Positions 52,464 to 62,649 are shown, numbered from the stretch's first letter. The stretch is DNA of 64,000 nt from Hoeflea_A sp965216535 (GCA_965216535.1 OZ244175.1:6696001-6760000); one strand, 5' to 3'. The notes: generated by a model from the sequence alone, not told the origin. Numbers and translations: made by a program.

Positions 52464-52994
52464 ATGAACGCGACCCTGGACATTCATTCCGTGACGCCGA
52501 CAGAATTCGAGGAAAACGTCGACGAACTGGCGAAGCTGATGCAGGCCTGTGTTCATGCCGGCGCCAGCATCAATTTCATCATGCCATTTCCAATCGACGA
52601 AAGCCTCGATTTCTGGCGGCGAAAGGTGCAGCCGGCTCTCAACGACGGCAGTCGCGTGCTGCTGGTGGCGCGTCATGAGGGAAAGATAGCGGGGTCCGTG
52701 CAGCTCGACTGCGACACGCCGCCGAACCAGCCGCACCGGGCGGAGATCACCAAGCTGATGGTGCATCCGGACGTGCGCCGTCGGGGCGTGGCGCGAACCT
52801 TGATGCGCGAGGTTGAGGCAATCGCCTTGCAGCGAGGGCGCAACCTGATCACGCTCGACACGCGCACCGGCGATTCTGCCGAGCCGCTCTATGCCTCACT
52901 CGGCTACAAGACTGCGGGAATCATTCCCGGTTACTGCCGCGACACGCATGAGGAGCGGCTCGAGGCCACCACCATCATGCACAAGGACCTCTGA
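52464..52994 (+). CDS. GNAT-family N-acetyltransferase
   Basis: This 176-residue protein has the acetyl-CoA motif A of GNAT enzymes, HPDVRRRGVARTLMREVEAIA (about 99-119, with the R/Q-x-x-G-x-A pattern), preceded by the AEITKLMV strand and followed by LITLDTRTGDSAEPLYASLGY. A TTG just before the ATG is unlikely to be the start. It begins eight bases after the XRE-cupin stop, so the two form an operon. The acceptor is not predictable; toxic-compound or amino-acid acetylation is typical. Confidence 0.88.
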   Translation: MNATLDIHSVTPTEFEENVDELAKLMQACVHAGASINFIMPFPIDESLDFWRRKVQPALNDGSRVLLVARHEGKIAGSVQLDCDTPPNQPHRAEITKLMVHPDVRRRGVARTLMREVEAIALQRGRNLITLDTRTGDSAEPLYASLGYKTAGIIPGYCRDTHEERLEATTIMHKDL

Positions 52995-52995
52995 T

Positions 52996-53445
52996 TTGCA
53001 GGCGTCGGCCCTGGTGCTGATCTCGCTGGCCGCTGGCGCCCTTCTGGCGGCTCAGGCACCCATATTCGCGCGCTCCGCCGACCACGCGGGCGGACCTGTC
53101 CAAGCGGCCATCCTGGCCTTCGCGGTGGCGCTATCCGCCCTTCTCCTCATCGGGTTCAGCACCGGCGGCGGTTTGCCCCGAGCTGGCGTCCTGCGCATGC
53201 CGATGTGGCTCTGGACGGGCGGCCTGATCGGCATGGCGGTTGTGCTGCTCAGTATCCACGCGGTGCCGCGCATCGGAACCGGCTCATTCGTTTCGGCCAT
53301 CGTCTGCGGACAGCTGATCGCCGCGCTGTTTTACGACCATATCGGCGCATTCGGCATGGAAACGCGACGGATTGGGTTGAGTGAACTTGCGGGCGTGGCG
53401 CTGTTGCTCGCCGGCGTGTATCTGATTTCCGGACAGCGCGGCTAA
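52996..53445 (+). CDS. YdcZ/DUF606-type DMT transporter
   Basis: This 149-residue protein has five hydrophobic helices and the DUF606 pattern GALLAAQAPIFARSADHAGGPVQAAILAF, VPRIGTGSFVSAIVCGQLIAALFYDHIGAFG and ELAGVALLLAGVYLI. The start is the TTG at 52996, two bases after the GNAT stop, because the first helix begins within six residues and upstream codons lie in the other gene. Such half-size DMT proteins are thought to export metabolites as dimers. Confidence 0.82.
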   Translation: MQASALVLISLAAGALLAAQAPIFARSADHAGGPVQAAILAFAVALSALLLIGFSTGGGLPRAGVLRMPMWLWTGGLIGMAVVLLSIHAVPRIGTGSFVSAIVCGQLIAALFYDHIGAFGMETRRIGLSELAGVALLLAGVYLISGQRG

Positions 53446-53480
53446 AGCCCTCGGGCGGCATATCCGCGCCTGGTCAGCCT

Positions 53481-54131
53481 CTACGCAAGCACCACGGAAT
53501 CCATGATGGCTGCATAGTGGCAGCCGGCTCCGCCAAGGACAAACACATGCCAAATGGCGTTCTGGAAGCGAAGTCCGTCCCAGACGTGGAACAGAACGCC
53601 GATTGTGTAGAGCAGACCTCCGGCGACAAGCAGCAGAAGGGTGCGGGTCGACAGAGCGCCCAGCAAAGGCAGGAAAATCAACACGGCACACCAGCCAAGC
53701 ACCAGGTAAAGCGCGAAGGATGTCCTTTTGAGCCGGTTCGGGAAAAACAGCTTGGTGGTCATGCCGAAAGTCGCCAGCGACCAGACCAGCGCCAGGAAGC
53801 CGCCGCCGGTCCAACCCGCCAGCTTGACCGCCATGAACGGTGTGTAGGTCGAGGCGATCTTGAAATAGATGGTCGCCTGATCAAAGCGTCGCAACAGCTC
53901 TTTCAGCGGCGAAATGCCGACCATGTTGTAGGCCGCGGAAACGCAGAAGACTGCCACCAGTCCGACACTGTAAACGGCGACGCTAGCGAAAGACGCCGCC
54001 GGCAGAGATCCGGCGGCAAACAGAAACAGAACGACCACACCGACGATCGCGGCGCTGATGCTCAGCACATGCACGATTCCATCAGCCAGCAATTCGGAGC
54101 GGCTGTATTGCGGAAATTCCGGATCGGTCAT
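53481..54131 (-). CDS. Hemolysin III / PAQR family membrane protein
   Basis: This 216-residue seven-helix protein has PAQR signatures ADGIVHVLSI, SAAYNM, RRFDQATIYFKIASTYTPF and the C-terminal FHVWDGLRFQNAIWHVFVLGGAGCHYAAIM with the metal-type histidines. In this family a Ser-His-Asp-His-His site is linked to ceramidase-like hydrolysis, but the bacterial function is unproven. Two in-frame upstream ATGs (54158 and 54185) are possible; 54131 fits the family N-terminus best. Confidence 0.88.
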   Translation of the reverse strand: MTDPEFPQYSRSELLADGIVHVLSISAAIVGVVVLFLFAAGSLPAASFASVAVYSVGLVAVFCVSAAYNMVGISPLKELLRRFDQATIYFKIASTYTPFMAVKLAGWTGGGFLALVWSLATFGMTTKLFFPNRLKRTSFALYLVLGWCAVLIFLPLLGALSTRTLLLLVAGGLLYTIGVLFHVWDGLRFQNAIWHVFVLGGAGCHYAAIMDSVVLA

Positions 54132-54246
54132 GGTATCGACTGTAACCCTGCCTGACATGACGTCGCAATTGTTGATTACCGCCATGTGACGCTGCTTCAG
54201 GGCAATCTCAAGGCAATGCTCAAAACCGTTGCGCGACCGTCAGCTC

Positions 54247-54858
54247 TTATCTGCGGGCAAAGACCCGGCCGGCCAGAATGATGCGCGACAGGGCTGTATA
54301 GAAGCAGATGGCGGCAAAGACGTAGGCGATGACGGTGAAGTGCTGAGGGAACACGCACATCACCGAAAGCACCGCAATGGTTTCTGTGCCTTCGGCCAGA
54401 CCGGTGGTGAAGTAAAGGGACTTTTCGCCGCGCACGGTGCTGACCATCTTGTGACGCTCGGCCATGATCGCATAGGCGAGAAAGGTCGATCCGTTGATGT
54501 AAAAGGACAGGATGAGGACCGCGCCGGCGATGCCATTGCCCATCGGATCGGCGAGGATGAAGCCGAGCGGAATGGCGCCGTAAAACACGAAATCCAGCAC
54601 GATATCCAGGTAGCCGCCGAAATCGGTGATTTTGGTGGCTTTGGCTACGGAGCCATCGAGACCGTCGAAAAACCGGCTGATCAGCAACAGCACAAGCCCG
54701 ACAATAAAAGCATGCTGCCAGATGGCAAAGGCCGCCGCCAAGCCGACCAGACAGCCAGCAACGGTTACCGAATTGGCCGTCACGCCATAGGACGCGACGC
54801 GCCTGCCCGCCGCATCAAGGGTCGGATCGATCAGTTTTCGAACGGCGCCATCGAGCAT
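54247..54858 (-). CDS. CDP-alcohol phosphatidyltransferase family protein
   Basis: This 203-residue membrane enzyme has the catalytic signature DGLDGSVAK...GGYLDIVLD at 65-89. Compared with the usual DGxxAR-x8-GxxxDxxxD, it has Lys in place of Arg and one fewer spacer residue by my count. Family members transfer a phosphatidyl or phospho group from CDP-alcohol in phospholipid synthesis. The helical arrangement is of the short PgsA/PssA-like kind, but the acceptor is not clear. It is a separate gene between the hemolysin III gene and apaG. Confidence 0.88.
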   Translation of the reverse strand: MLDGAVRKLIDPTLDAAGRRVASYGVTANSVTVAGCLVGLAAAFAIWQHAFIVGLVLLLISRFFDGLDGSVAKATKITDFGGYLDIVLDFVFYGAIPLGFILADPMGNGIAGAVLILSFYINGSTFLAYAIMAERHKMVSTVRGEKSLYFTTGLAEGTETIAVLSVMCVFPQHFTVIAYVFAAICFYTALSRIILAGRVFARR

Positions 54859-55072
54859 TGCTTACCTCTTACACGCCCATGCATACAACTTTCACGCTGG
54901 CGCGAAAGCCATCTTTCGTCACAATCGCGTCAGTTGGGTTTGAACCCTAACGCGCGATCCGCGTCACGACCAGATCGTCCCTTTGGCAGGCGCGCACAAA
55001 CCGGATTCCCCTTTCTTTCCAGATGATTTATACAGAATAGCGCGATCAGAGCGCCATGGGGAAATTGCGATC

Positions 55073-55465
55073 ATGTACCGAGCCCGGACACATGATATCG
55101 AGATCACGGTCGAGCCCTTCTATCTGGAGGAGCAGTCCGAACCGGATGACAGCCGTTATGTCTGGGGATACCGGATCGTCATCCACAACGAGTCCGATGA
55201 GACCGTGCAACTGCGCGATCGCTATTGGCGCATCACCGACGCGACCGGCCAGGTCGACGAGGTCAGCGGAGAAGGCGTGGTCGGCGAGCAGCCGGTTATC
55301 GATCCGGGTGAAAGATTCGAATATTCCTCCGGTTGCCCGCTCGATACGCCGTCCGGCGTGATGGTGGGGCAGTACCGAATGGAACGCAACAACGGCGACA
55401 GCTTCATGGTCGACATCCCGGCGTTCTCGCTGGATGTTCCGGGCATGGCGAGAACCCTTAATTGA
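55073..55465 (+). CDS. apaG: ApaG protein
   Basis: This 130-residue single-domain fibronectin-III-like protein has the ApaG sequence IEITVEPFYLEEQS, VWGYRIVIHNESDETVQLRDRYWRITD and PGERFEYSSGCPLDTPSGVMVGQYRM. In enterobacteria it is linked to cobalt/magnesium tolerance and Ap4A metabolism; the molecular role is unsettled. GGGGA lies upstream of the ATG 55073. It is coupled to trkH by a TTGA overlap. Confidence 0.95.
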   Translation: MYRARTHDIEITVEPFYLEEQSEPDDSRYVWGYRIVIHNESDETVQLRDRYWRITDATGQVDEVSGEGVVGEQPVIDPGERFEYSSGCPLDTPSGVMVGQYRMERNNGDSFMVDIPAFSLDVPGMARTLN

Positions 55466-56919
55466 ACGCAGCCCTCGATTTTCGTCCGGTCGTCCTGGTC
55501 GCCGGTATCCTGGTGACGACGCTGGGATTGGCAATGCTGCTCCCCGCGATCGTCGATATTTCCGCTGGCAATGAGGATTGGGGGGTGTTCGCCGCCGCGT
55601 CGCTCCTGACCACTCTGGTGGGGCTGTCGCTCTTCGCGGCCACCCGGGGAACGCCCAAGGGACTGTCCACCCGCCAGGCGTTGCTCATGACCGTGGTTTC
55701 GTGGGTCGCGCTGGTGGCCTTTGGTGCCCTGCCCTTCATCTGGTCGGGCGTGGTCCCCACTTACACGGATGCGTTTTTCGAGACCATGTCGGGCCTCACC
55801 ACCACCGGCGCCACGGTCATCGGCGACCTCGATACGGCTCCACCCGGCATCCTGTTCTGGCGCGGCCTGCTGCAATGGCTGGGCGGTCTGGGAATCATCG
55901 TCATGGCGATCGCCGTCCTGCCGATGCTGCAGATCGGCGGCATGCAGCTGTTCAAGGCGGAGGCGTTCGACACGGCGGAAAAAATTCTGCCGCGAGCAAC
56001 GCAGATCTCGAGCTCGATCACACTGGTCTTCATCGCATTCACGGTGCTGTGCTGCATCCTCTTCTTGGCCGCCGGCATGCCGATCGATGACGCCGTCGTC
56101 CATGCGATGACGACCGTGGCAACCGGCGGGTTCTCCACCAAGGACGAGTCGATTGGCTTTTACGACAGCGCGGCGATCGACTGGATCACGATCGTCTTCA
56201 TGATCCTCGGATCGATCCCCTTCATTCTCTTCGTACAGATGCTGCAGGGCCGGGTACGGCCGTTTCTCATCGATTCCCAGGTGCGGGTGTTTCTCGGGCT
56301 GCTGATCATCGCAACCCTGATCGCCTGGCTGATGGCCCATTGGGGCAACTACCATGTTGGCCTCGACGGGCTGCGCTTTGCCGCGTTCAACGTGGTGTCG
56401 ATCACCACCGGAACCGGCTATGCGACCACCGACTACGGCCTTTGGGGGCCGCATGCGATTTCGTTCTTCTTCGTGATCATGTTCATCGGAGGTTGCGCCG
56501 GCTCGACCTCCTGCGGCATCAAGATTTTTCGCTTCCAGGTTCTGTTCGAGGCGATCCGCCAGCACATCAGCCAGGTGATGTACCCGCACGGGATCTTTCG
56601 ACCGAAATTCAACGGTCGGCCAATCGACCCGCGCGTCATCGCCTCGGTGATGAGTTTCATGTTTCTCTACGTGGTCAGCTTCGGCGTCATCGCCGTGGCG
56701 CTGATCTTCACCGGTCTCGACACCACCACTGCCCTGTCGGGAGCCGGCTCAGCGATCTCCAATGTCGGTCCTGGCCTCGGCACCATCATCGGTCCCGCCG
56801 GCAATTATGCGCCACTCAACGACACGGCCAAATGGGTGCTGTCTGCCGGCATGTTGCTCGGCCGGCTTGAGCTGTTCACCATCATGGTGCTGTTCCTGCC
56901 GCGCTTCTGGCGGACGTAA
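55462..56919 (+). CDS. trkH: TrkH-family potassium uptake protein
   Basis: This 485-residue K+ channel-like transporter has the four pseudo-repeated pore loops expected of the family: SGLTTTGATVIGD, TTVATGGFSTK, SITTGTGYATTDYG and AISNVGPGLGTI. Each carries the filter glycine. It needs a TrkA/KtrA regulator that is not in this window. The start is the TTG at 55462, four bases inside the apaG stop, and the first helix begins about ten residues later. Confidence 0.93.
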   Translation: MNAALDFRPVVLVAGILVTTLGLAMLLPAIVDISAGNEDWGVFAAASLLTTLVGLSLFAATRGTPKGLSTRQALLMTVVSWVALVAFGALPFIWSGVVPTYTDAFFETMSGLTTTGATVIGDLDTAPPGILFWRGLLQWLGGLGIIVMAIAVLPMLQIGGMQLFKAEAFDTAEKILPRATQISSSITLVFIAFTVLCCILFLAAGMPIDDAVVHAMTTVATGGFSTKDESIGFYDSAAIDWITIVFMILGSIPFILFVQMLQGRVRPFLIDSQVRVFLGLLIIATLIAWLMAHWGNYHVGLDGLRFAAFNVVSITTGTGYATTDYGLWGPHAISFFFVIMFIGGCAGSTSCGIKIFRFQVLFEAIRQHISQVMYPHGIFRPKFNGRPIDPRVIASVMSFMFLYVVSFGVIAVALIFTGLDTTTALSGAGSAISNVGPGLGTIIGPAGNYAPLNDTAKWVLSAGMLLGRLELFTIMVLFLPRFWRT

Positions 56920-56934
56920 GCGCTCGCACCTTAT

Positions 56935-57747
56935 TTAAAAGACGCTATCGAGCCCGGCGCCCTGCCGTTCCGGCTCGACCGAGATCGTGTCACCGGGACC
57001 GATCGCACCGCCAGAGATGACCTCGGCATAGATGCCCATGTCGAAATGGCCATAATTCTTGCGCAGCAAATAGGGCACGCGCAAATCCCGCTCTGATGTG
57101 GTCGGATTGACCTCGGTCGCGGCACAGCGCTGGGTGCGCAGCAGAACTCTCAACCGCGCCTGACCCAGGCTGATCTCGCGATCAACCAGATCCAGCTCCG
57201 CAAAAGGCGGCCAGCCGCGAAAGTAGATATTGCCGCGAAACCGCATCGGGTCGACGGCTTCGCCGATCCGTGCGCCAAAAGCCTCAACCGAGTCCAGATT
57301 GATCAGCGAGACCGCATTCATCATGGTTTCGGATACCACCGAGACGTCCGTGAAACGGTGCGGCGATCCTTCGACGAATTGCGGCCGCTCGGCGTCGGAA
57401 AGGTCAAGCAACCGGGTGAGGAAGTCGGCTGCCGCGCGCTTGCCATCCTCGGTTGACAGGTCGAACCGCAAGGTGCCCCCATCATTGGCGTGGGCGACAA
57501 ATTCGCTAGTCGAAGCGTCGTAGGTGGTCTTCAGGCCAGCCAGTTTCGCATGCTCCGCCAACACAATGAAACTTGTTTTCGGCAGCGGCTTCGGGTTGTC
57601 GGGATCGAAGCCGCTATTGGCCTTGGCGAAGCCGAACAGGCGGTCGCCGGGAAAACCCTGGCCTGTCTCCAGATCGACGCTCTCGAGCGGGCGCGCGCTC
57701 AGCCCCTTGACCGGATAGGTGAACAGCTTCTCGACGCGTCCCTGCAT
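56935..57747 (-). CDS. MOSC domain-containing protein (MOSC N-terminal barrel type)
   Basis: This 270-residue protein begins with the MOSC N-terminal beta-barrel (VEKLFTYPVKGLSARPLESVDLETGQGFPGDRLFGF) and continues with the MOSC domain (RFRGNIYF, LRTQRCAATEVNPTTSERD). The latter contains the conserved cysteine of molybdenum-cofactor sulfurase-like proteins. It may bind Mo cofactor and reduce N-hydroxylated compounds, as in mARC/YcbX. The start at 57747 is supported by GAGGATC upstream. Confidence 0.9.
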   Translation of the reverse strand: MQGRVEKLFTYPVKGLSARPLESVDLETGQGFPGDRLFGFAKANSGFDPDNPKPLPKTSFIVLAEHAKLAGLKTTYDASTSEFVAHANDGGTLRFDLSTEDGKRAAADFLTRLLDLSDAERPQFVEGSPHRFTDVSVVSETMMNAVSLINLDSVEAFGARIGEAVDPMRFRGNIYFRGWPPFAELDLVDREISLGQARLRVLLRTQRCAATEVNPTTSERDLRVPYLLRKNYGHFDMGIYAEVISGGAIGPGDTISVEPERQGAGLDSVF

Positions 57748-57833
57748 GGCTGGATGATCCTCGCAATTTCTCAAAGCGTTACCGATGGCAACAAACACTG
57801 TTCAGGACAAGTGAAAATTCTGAATGGGTTAGA

Positions 57834-60800
57834 TCAGGCCGAACCGGTCCGTGGCCGGTGGCCGAATACCGAGACGAAAGCGGTTCGTATGTCGTTGCCG
57901 ATACCGACCAGGGACGGCACCAGAAACAGGACAAGCAGGGTGGCCATGGCGAGGCCGAAGACAATGGTGACTGCCATCGGAAGCAGAAACTGTGCCTGCA
58001 GACTGCGTTCGAACAACAGCGGCAACAGCCCGCCAATGGTGGTCAGCGAGGTCAGCAGCACCGCCCGTAACCGGTCTCTGCTCGCACCAATCGCCGCTTC
58101 CTCGAGATCCTCGCCCTCTTTCAACCGTTCGTCGAGGCGGGAAACGAGAATGATGGAATCGTTGACCAGGATACCTGCCAATCCGAGCAGGCCGATGATC
58201 GACAGGATGGTCAATTGGATGCCGAGCAGCCAATGGCCAAGCACGGCACCAACCAGACCGAAAGGAATGATCAGCATCACTGCAATCGGTCGCCAGTAGC
58301 TGGCGAAGACCCAGGCGAGGATGATGTAGATCACCGACAGGGCGACAAGGGCACCGAGACGCAGGTCGGCAAAAGCCGTCCGCTGCTCCTGCGAGCGGCC
58401 ACCAAAGGCGTAGTCGACATTGTAACGGGCGGCGATGTCGGCGATGGCGCCTCTTTGCTCCAACTCCTCGATCACGCCGTCTGTCGTGTTGACTTCGTTG
58501 TCGATGTCGCCAGTCACCGATATCTCGGTCTTGCCGTCCTTGCGCGAGATATAGGCAAAGCCCTGGCGTTCCGTCAGCCGTGCCACTTCAGTCAGCGGCA
58601 CGAACTCGCCGGAGGGGCTCCTGAGTTCGAAATTGCGAAGGGCGCTGGTGCCACCGCTGCGTGCGATCTGGGACACGCGCACCGTGACCTCGTCGTCGCC
58701 GCGAGCAAAGCGGAACGGAATTCGGCCGTCGAAGGCGTTGCGCAACTGCCGGCCGATGCTGTCGGCCGAGAACCCGAGCGCAGCTCCGCGCGGAAGCATT
58801 TCAACGACGAGCTCCGGTTTGCCGTAGGGCAGGTTGTCATCCACACCCGACACGCCGGCGATCGATCCGACAACCGGAATGATCTCGTTGGCCGCAGCCT
58901 TGAGATCGGAGATTCGATCACCGCGCAATTCGACGTCGATGTCACGTCCCGGCGGGCCGCCGCGCGATTGAAAAACGGAAAACCGTGATACGCCGGGAAT
59001 ACCCGGGACTTCCCGTCGCCAGGCCCGGACGATATCCGGCGTGCGAACGGAGCGGACCTCCGACTGTGTCAGTTGCACCTTGATGGTTGCGCTGGTGCCG
59101 CCGAAACGGCTGGCCTTGCTGAACATGACAAAGATGGATTCGGCCAGAGGCTCCCCGCCATCCGACAGTTCCGCTTCGATCTTGCGGAACGCGCCTTCAA
59201 TGCGAGCGATGGCCTTGAACGCTTCCTCCTCCGGCAGGCCGGCAAGGAACGACACGTTGCCCCGAATGTTCTCAGCTTCAGGCGACGGAAAGAAGACGAA
59301 TTCCACCCGTTTGCCCTGGATCAGACCGGCGACGAGGATCATGGCAAGACCCACTGCTATGGCCACCGTCACATAACGCCAGCGGTATGAGAGCGATACG
59401 AAGCGATTGAACGGTCCATCTCGAAAGCGCATGAAATTGCCGTCGAACCAGATGCGGAAACGGCTTTCCCGCAGGCCGCTTGCATTCGGATGCTTGCTCG
59501 CGGCACGACGACGGAACCACAGGATCAACGCTTCCAGCGCCGTCGCAAGCAGCAGGGCGAGCCCTGCGGCGATCATTGTCCGAACCGGCATCGCGGCTTC
59601 TGCAAAGGTGTCGAAAGCGGATTTCAACGGACCGGCATCCGGCAGAACGCCGCTCAAGGGCGAAAACGGCGCCGTCGCCACCGTGGCCAGCACGACGAAA
59701 ACGAAGGCGAAAAAGAACTGGCGCCAGTAAGACCAGCGCGGGGCGCGCTGCGCTTCCAGCGCATGCGCCAGGTGACCGGGCAGCACATAGAAGCACTCCA
59801 GCAGGCTGGCAACGATGACGGCGATCACAACCAGTGGAAGCACGCCCATAATCTGACCGATCGTGTCAGTGATCAGCAGCATTGGAGCAAAGGCCGCAAG
59901 TGTGGTGGTCATGGCGGCCATGACCGGTTTGATCATCATGCCAACACCGTTTTCAGCGGCCACCATGGGGCTGTCCCCCATTTCAAGCCGGGTGTTGGTG
60001 TGTTCGCCCACGACGATGGCATCGTCGACAATGATGCCGAGCATCATGATCAGGCCGAACAGCGAAATCATGTTGATCGACTGGCCGGTCATGAACATGA
60101 AGCCGACGGTCGCCAGCAGTGCCACCGGAATTCCGGCCGCGACCCAGAATGCAATCCGGCTGTTGAGAAAGATGAACAGGATGCCGACGACCAGAAAGAG
60201 GCCACCCGTGCCATTCTTGACCAGCAACATGATCCGCTCGTAAAGCGAATCCGCGGCCACTTCATAAGTCTTGATTTCGATGTTTTGCGGCAGTTGCGGA
60301 ACGATCTCTTCCAGATAGTCGCTGAGGATGCGCGCGGTGCGCAAGGTATCCGCCGATGCCGCCCGCCGGACATCGATCTCGATACCGATGTTTCCGCCGG
60401 TAAAGCCGCGGGTCTCGTCCTTGTCGAAGCCGTTCTGGACGTCCGCTATGTCACCCAGCAGCACCTTCTCGCCGGACGGAAAGGCGAGCACTTCAACCTC
60501 ACTCAGCGTCTCCGGGGTCTCGGCGTCGGCGAGCGAACGAAGCTGGCGCTCGAGTGCGCCCTCCAGGCTGCCGGAGGGCAGGTCCTTGCTGTTGTTGGTA
60601 ATCGATTCCGATACATCTGCGATGGTCAGCCCCAGCCGCCGCAACTCGCGCTCCGGCACATCGACCTGCAGTTCCGGAGCACGCAGCGCGGTAAAGTCGA
60701 CCTTGTCGATGCCCCGCGCAATCAGGTCATCGCGGATGCGTTTGGCCCATTGCCGCTTCACTTCTTCCGAGGCAGTACCGCCGACGGACAGACTGGCGAC

Positions 60801-61250
60801 GCGGTCGAAGAAGTTCGACTTGCTGACCGTTGGTTCCTCGGCGTCTTCAGGAAGCGTGGAAATACCCTTGACCGAAGCCTCAACCTCCGACAGTGCCTTT
60901 TGCATGTCGGTGCCGTCCTCGAATTCGAGGCGTATCGATCCGGAGCCTTCGCGCGCCGTCGAGCGCATTTCATCAACGCCCTCGGTAAAGCGGACCTCTG
61001 GTTCGATAACGGCTAGAATATTGCGCTCGATGTCCTCGGCGCTGGCGCCCGACCAGGTAATGGAAACGTTGATATTGGGCCGATCGACGGACGGGAAGAA
61101 CTGGGTGTTGATCCTGAGGATGCTGAAGACACCGATCAGGATCATCAGCATCATCAGCAAGTTGGCAGCGTTCGGATGACGGATGAATGTCCGCACGAAA
61201 CCGCCGGGTCCACTGCCGGTTGCTTCCGGCTGATAAGGGGCGTCAGCCAC
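57834..61250 (-). CDS. RND-family efflux transporter permease
   Basis: This 1,138-residue inner-membrane pump has two homologous halves. N-terminal helix HPNAANLLMMLMILIGV, periplasmic loops, and the proton-relay aspartate pair in GIIVDDAIVVGEHTNTRLEMG near residue 405 are clear. A long insertion after TM6 (basic KHPNASGL region) makes it longer than the usual 1,040. The start is a GTG at 61250 that overlaps the adaptor stop by eight bases. The sequence is of the HAE-1/MdtBC-like type that exports hydrophobic compounds. An outer-membrane channel gene is not in view. Confidence 0.93.
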   Translation of the reverse strand: MADAPYQPEATGSGPGGFVRTFIRHPNAANLLMMLMILIGVFSILRINTQFFPSVDRPNINVSITWSGASAEDIERNILAVIEPEVRFTEGVDEMRSTAREGSGSIRLEFEDGTDMQKALSEVEASVKGISTLPEDAEEPTVSKSNFFDRVASLSVGGTASEEVKRQWAKRIRDDLIARGIDKVDFTALRAPELQVDVPERELRRLGLTIADVSESITNNSKDLPSGSLEGALERQLRSLADAETPETLSEVEVLAFPSGEKVLLGDIADVQNGFDKDETRGFTGGNIGIEIDVRRAASADTLRTARILSDYLEEIVPQLPQNIEIKTYEVAADSLYERIMLLVKNGTGGLFLVVGILFIFLNSRIAFWVAAGIPVALLATVGFMFMTGQSINMISLFGLIMMLGIIVDDAIVVGEHTNTRLEMGDSPMVAAENGVGMMIKPVMAAMTTTLAAFAPMLLITDTIGQIMGVLPLVVIAVIVASLLECFYVLPGHLAHALEAQRAPRWSYWRQFFFAFVFVVLATVATAPFSPLSGVLPDAGPLKSAFDTFAEAAMPVRTMIAAGLALLLATALEALILWFRRRAASKHPNASGLRESRFRIWFDGNFMRFRDGPFNRFVSLSYRWRYVTVAIAVGLAMILVAGLIQGKRVEFVFFPSPEAENIRGNVSFLAGLPEEEAFKAIARIEGAFRKIEAELSDGGEPLAESIFVMFSKASRFGGTSATIKVQLTQSEVRSVRTPDIVRAWRREVPGIPGVSRFSVFQSRGGPPGRDIDVELRGDRISDLKAAANEIIPVVGSIAGVSGVDDNLPYGKPELVVEMLPRGAALGFSADSIGRQLRNAFDGRIPFRFARGDDEVTVRVSQIARSGGTSALRNFELRSPSGEFVPLTEVARLTERQGFAYISRKDGKTEISVTGDIDNEVNTTDGVIEELEQRGAIADIAARYNVDYAFGGRSQEQRTAFADLRLGALVALSVIYIILAWVFASYWRPIAVMLIIPFGLVGAVLGHWLLGIQLTILSIIGLLGLAGILVNDSIILVSRLDERLKEGEDLEEAAIGASRDRLRAVLLTSLTTIGGLLPLLFERSLQAQFLLPMAVTIVFGLAMATLLVLFLVPSLVGIGNDIRTAFVSVFGHRPRTGSA

Positions 61251-62649
61251 CCTGCCCGTCTCCGGTCTTGCCAGCCGTTCGGGCACCACGCCTCGGCCGG
61301 TCGCCAGACAGCGGCCCGCGCACGCGAACACCGTCGTCGGCCTGGGTCAGATGCGTTGTCATGACCACGTCACCGTCCTTCAGTCCGGAGGCAATGATGA
61401 CATCTTCGCCGTCGAAGGCCGCCACTTCGACCGGGCGTCGCGACAACAGGCCTTCCTCAATGACATAAACCGCATCGCCATTGTAAAGAGCCGTCTCCGG
61501 AATCCTGTAGGACTCCGTGTAAAGGCGGTCCGGAACATCGATCTCGACGAACGCACCCGGCCGCAACTGAATTTCCGAGCCTGTTGGATCGATGCGCGCA
61601 ACCACCTCAACGCCGCCGCGGGTGGAAGCGACTTCCGCAGCGATGCGTTCGATTTCGCCGTTATAGACATAACGTGAGCGGCCAACCGCCCAGACCACCT
61701 CGACCTCGCGGCCGATCAGGGGATCCGCGTCGACCGATATGCGGCCAAACTGGGCGTCGGTCAGCGTAAAGCGCGCCTCCAGAGCCCCATCGTCATACAT
61801 GGCCGCAACAAGGTCATTGCTGCCGACAAAGCGGCCGACCTCGGCGCTAGCTGAGTTGACGACACCGGCAAAGGGCGCTTTCAGCATCGTGTTTTCGAGA
61901 TTGCGCTCGGCTTGCTGCACCTTCCAGACGAGGCTGTCGATACTGGCTTTCTGCTGCTCGCGCCTTGCGTCTTCAATGACCAGATTGTTACGTCGTTGAC
62001 TGACCGCCTGTTCGCGCTGCGACAGGATCAACCGCCGATCCTCGATCTGTTTTTGCGTCAGAGTGCCGCTGTCGGCGAGAGACTGAGCGCGGCTGAGGTC
62101 GCTGTCGGCGAGAGTCCACTGCATTTCGGCGGCGGACAGTTGATCCTGCTCGGCCTGAATTCGTGCTTCCGTCTCCGCCAGCGTCGCGCGCGCCTGCGCC
62201 AGATTGGCCCGGGCTTCTGCCAGGGCTCCGCGGTAGTTGAACGGATCGATTTCGATCAGGACGTCGCCCCCCGCGACGTGAGACCCGGCCTTGAGGGCGG
62301 GATGGATGGCGACAACCTCACCGCTGACCAGCGGCCGCAATTCAACATAGCGCGCCGCCTGCACCTCGCCGTATAGCTGCAATTCCGGCCGGTTGCTCTC
62401 CGGCTGGACGGTGACCGATTCGACCGTGAAGACAGCGGGACGAAACGGCCGCGCAGCGCGCTCAGGCTTGGTATCGATCAGCCTGTTCATGACGACATAA
62501 GATCCGCCAAGCACTGCGAGCATCAGCAACAGTTGCAGCCCGGCACGGGCACCGCCCCAAAACCGTGACCGCGGCGCAACCGCTTTCACCGCGGCGGTAT
62601 CCGCCCCGGAGGATGAAGACTCGGTCTCACCGTCGATTGATTTCAACAT
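61243..62649 (-). CDS. RND efflux adaptor (membrane-fusion) protein
   Basis: This 468-residue periplasmic adaptor has one N-terminal membrane anchor (about 37-54). A lipoyl-type hairpin (RPLVSGEVVAIHPALKAGSHVAGGDVLIEID), a long coiled coil (about 130-250 with heptads such as AEARANLAQARATLAETEARIQ), a beta-barrel and a membrane-proximal domain (RPGAFVEIDVP, VYVIEEGLLSRRPVEV) follow. It links the pump downstream to an outer-membrane channel. The ATG at 62649 is preferred; a TTG twelve codons earlier is possible. No regulator gene is seen in the 293 bp upstream. Confidence 0.92.
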   Translation of the reverse strand: MLKSIDGETESSSSGADTAAVKAVAPRSRFWGGARAGLQLLLMLAVLGGSYVVMNRLIDTKPERAARPFRPAVFTVESVTVQPESNRPELQLYGEVQAARYVELRPLVSGEVVAIHPALKAGSHVAGGDVLIEIDPFNYRGALAEARANLAQARATLAETEARIQAEQDQLSAAEMQWTLADSDLSRAQSLADSGTLTQKQIEDRRLILSQREQAVSQRRNNLVIEDARREQQKASIDSLVWKVQQAERNLENTMLKAPFAGVVNSASAEVGRFVGSNDLVAAMYDDGALEARFTLTDAQFGRISVDADPLIGREVEVVWAVGRSRYVYNGEIERIAAEVASTRGGVEVVARIDPTGSEIQLRPGAFVEIDVPDRLYTESYRIPETALYNGDAVYVIEEGLLSRRPVEVAAFDGEDVIIASGLKDGDVVMTTHLTQADDGVRVRGPLSGDRPRRGARTAGKTGDGQGG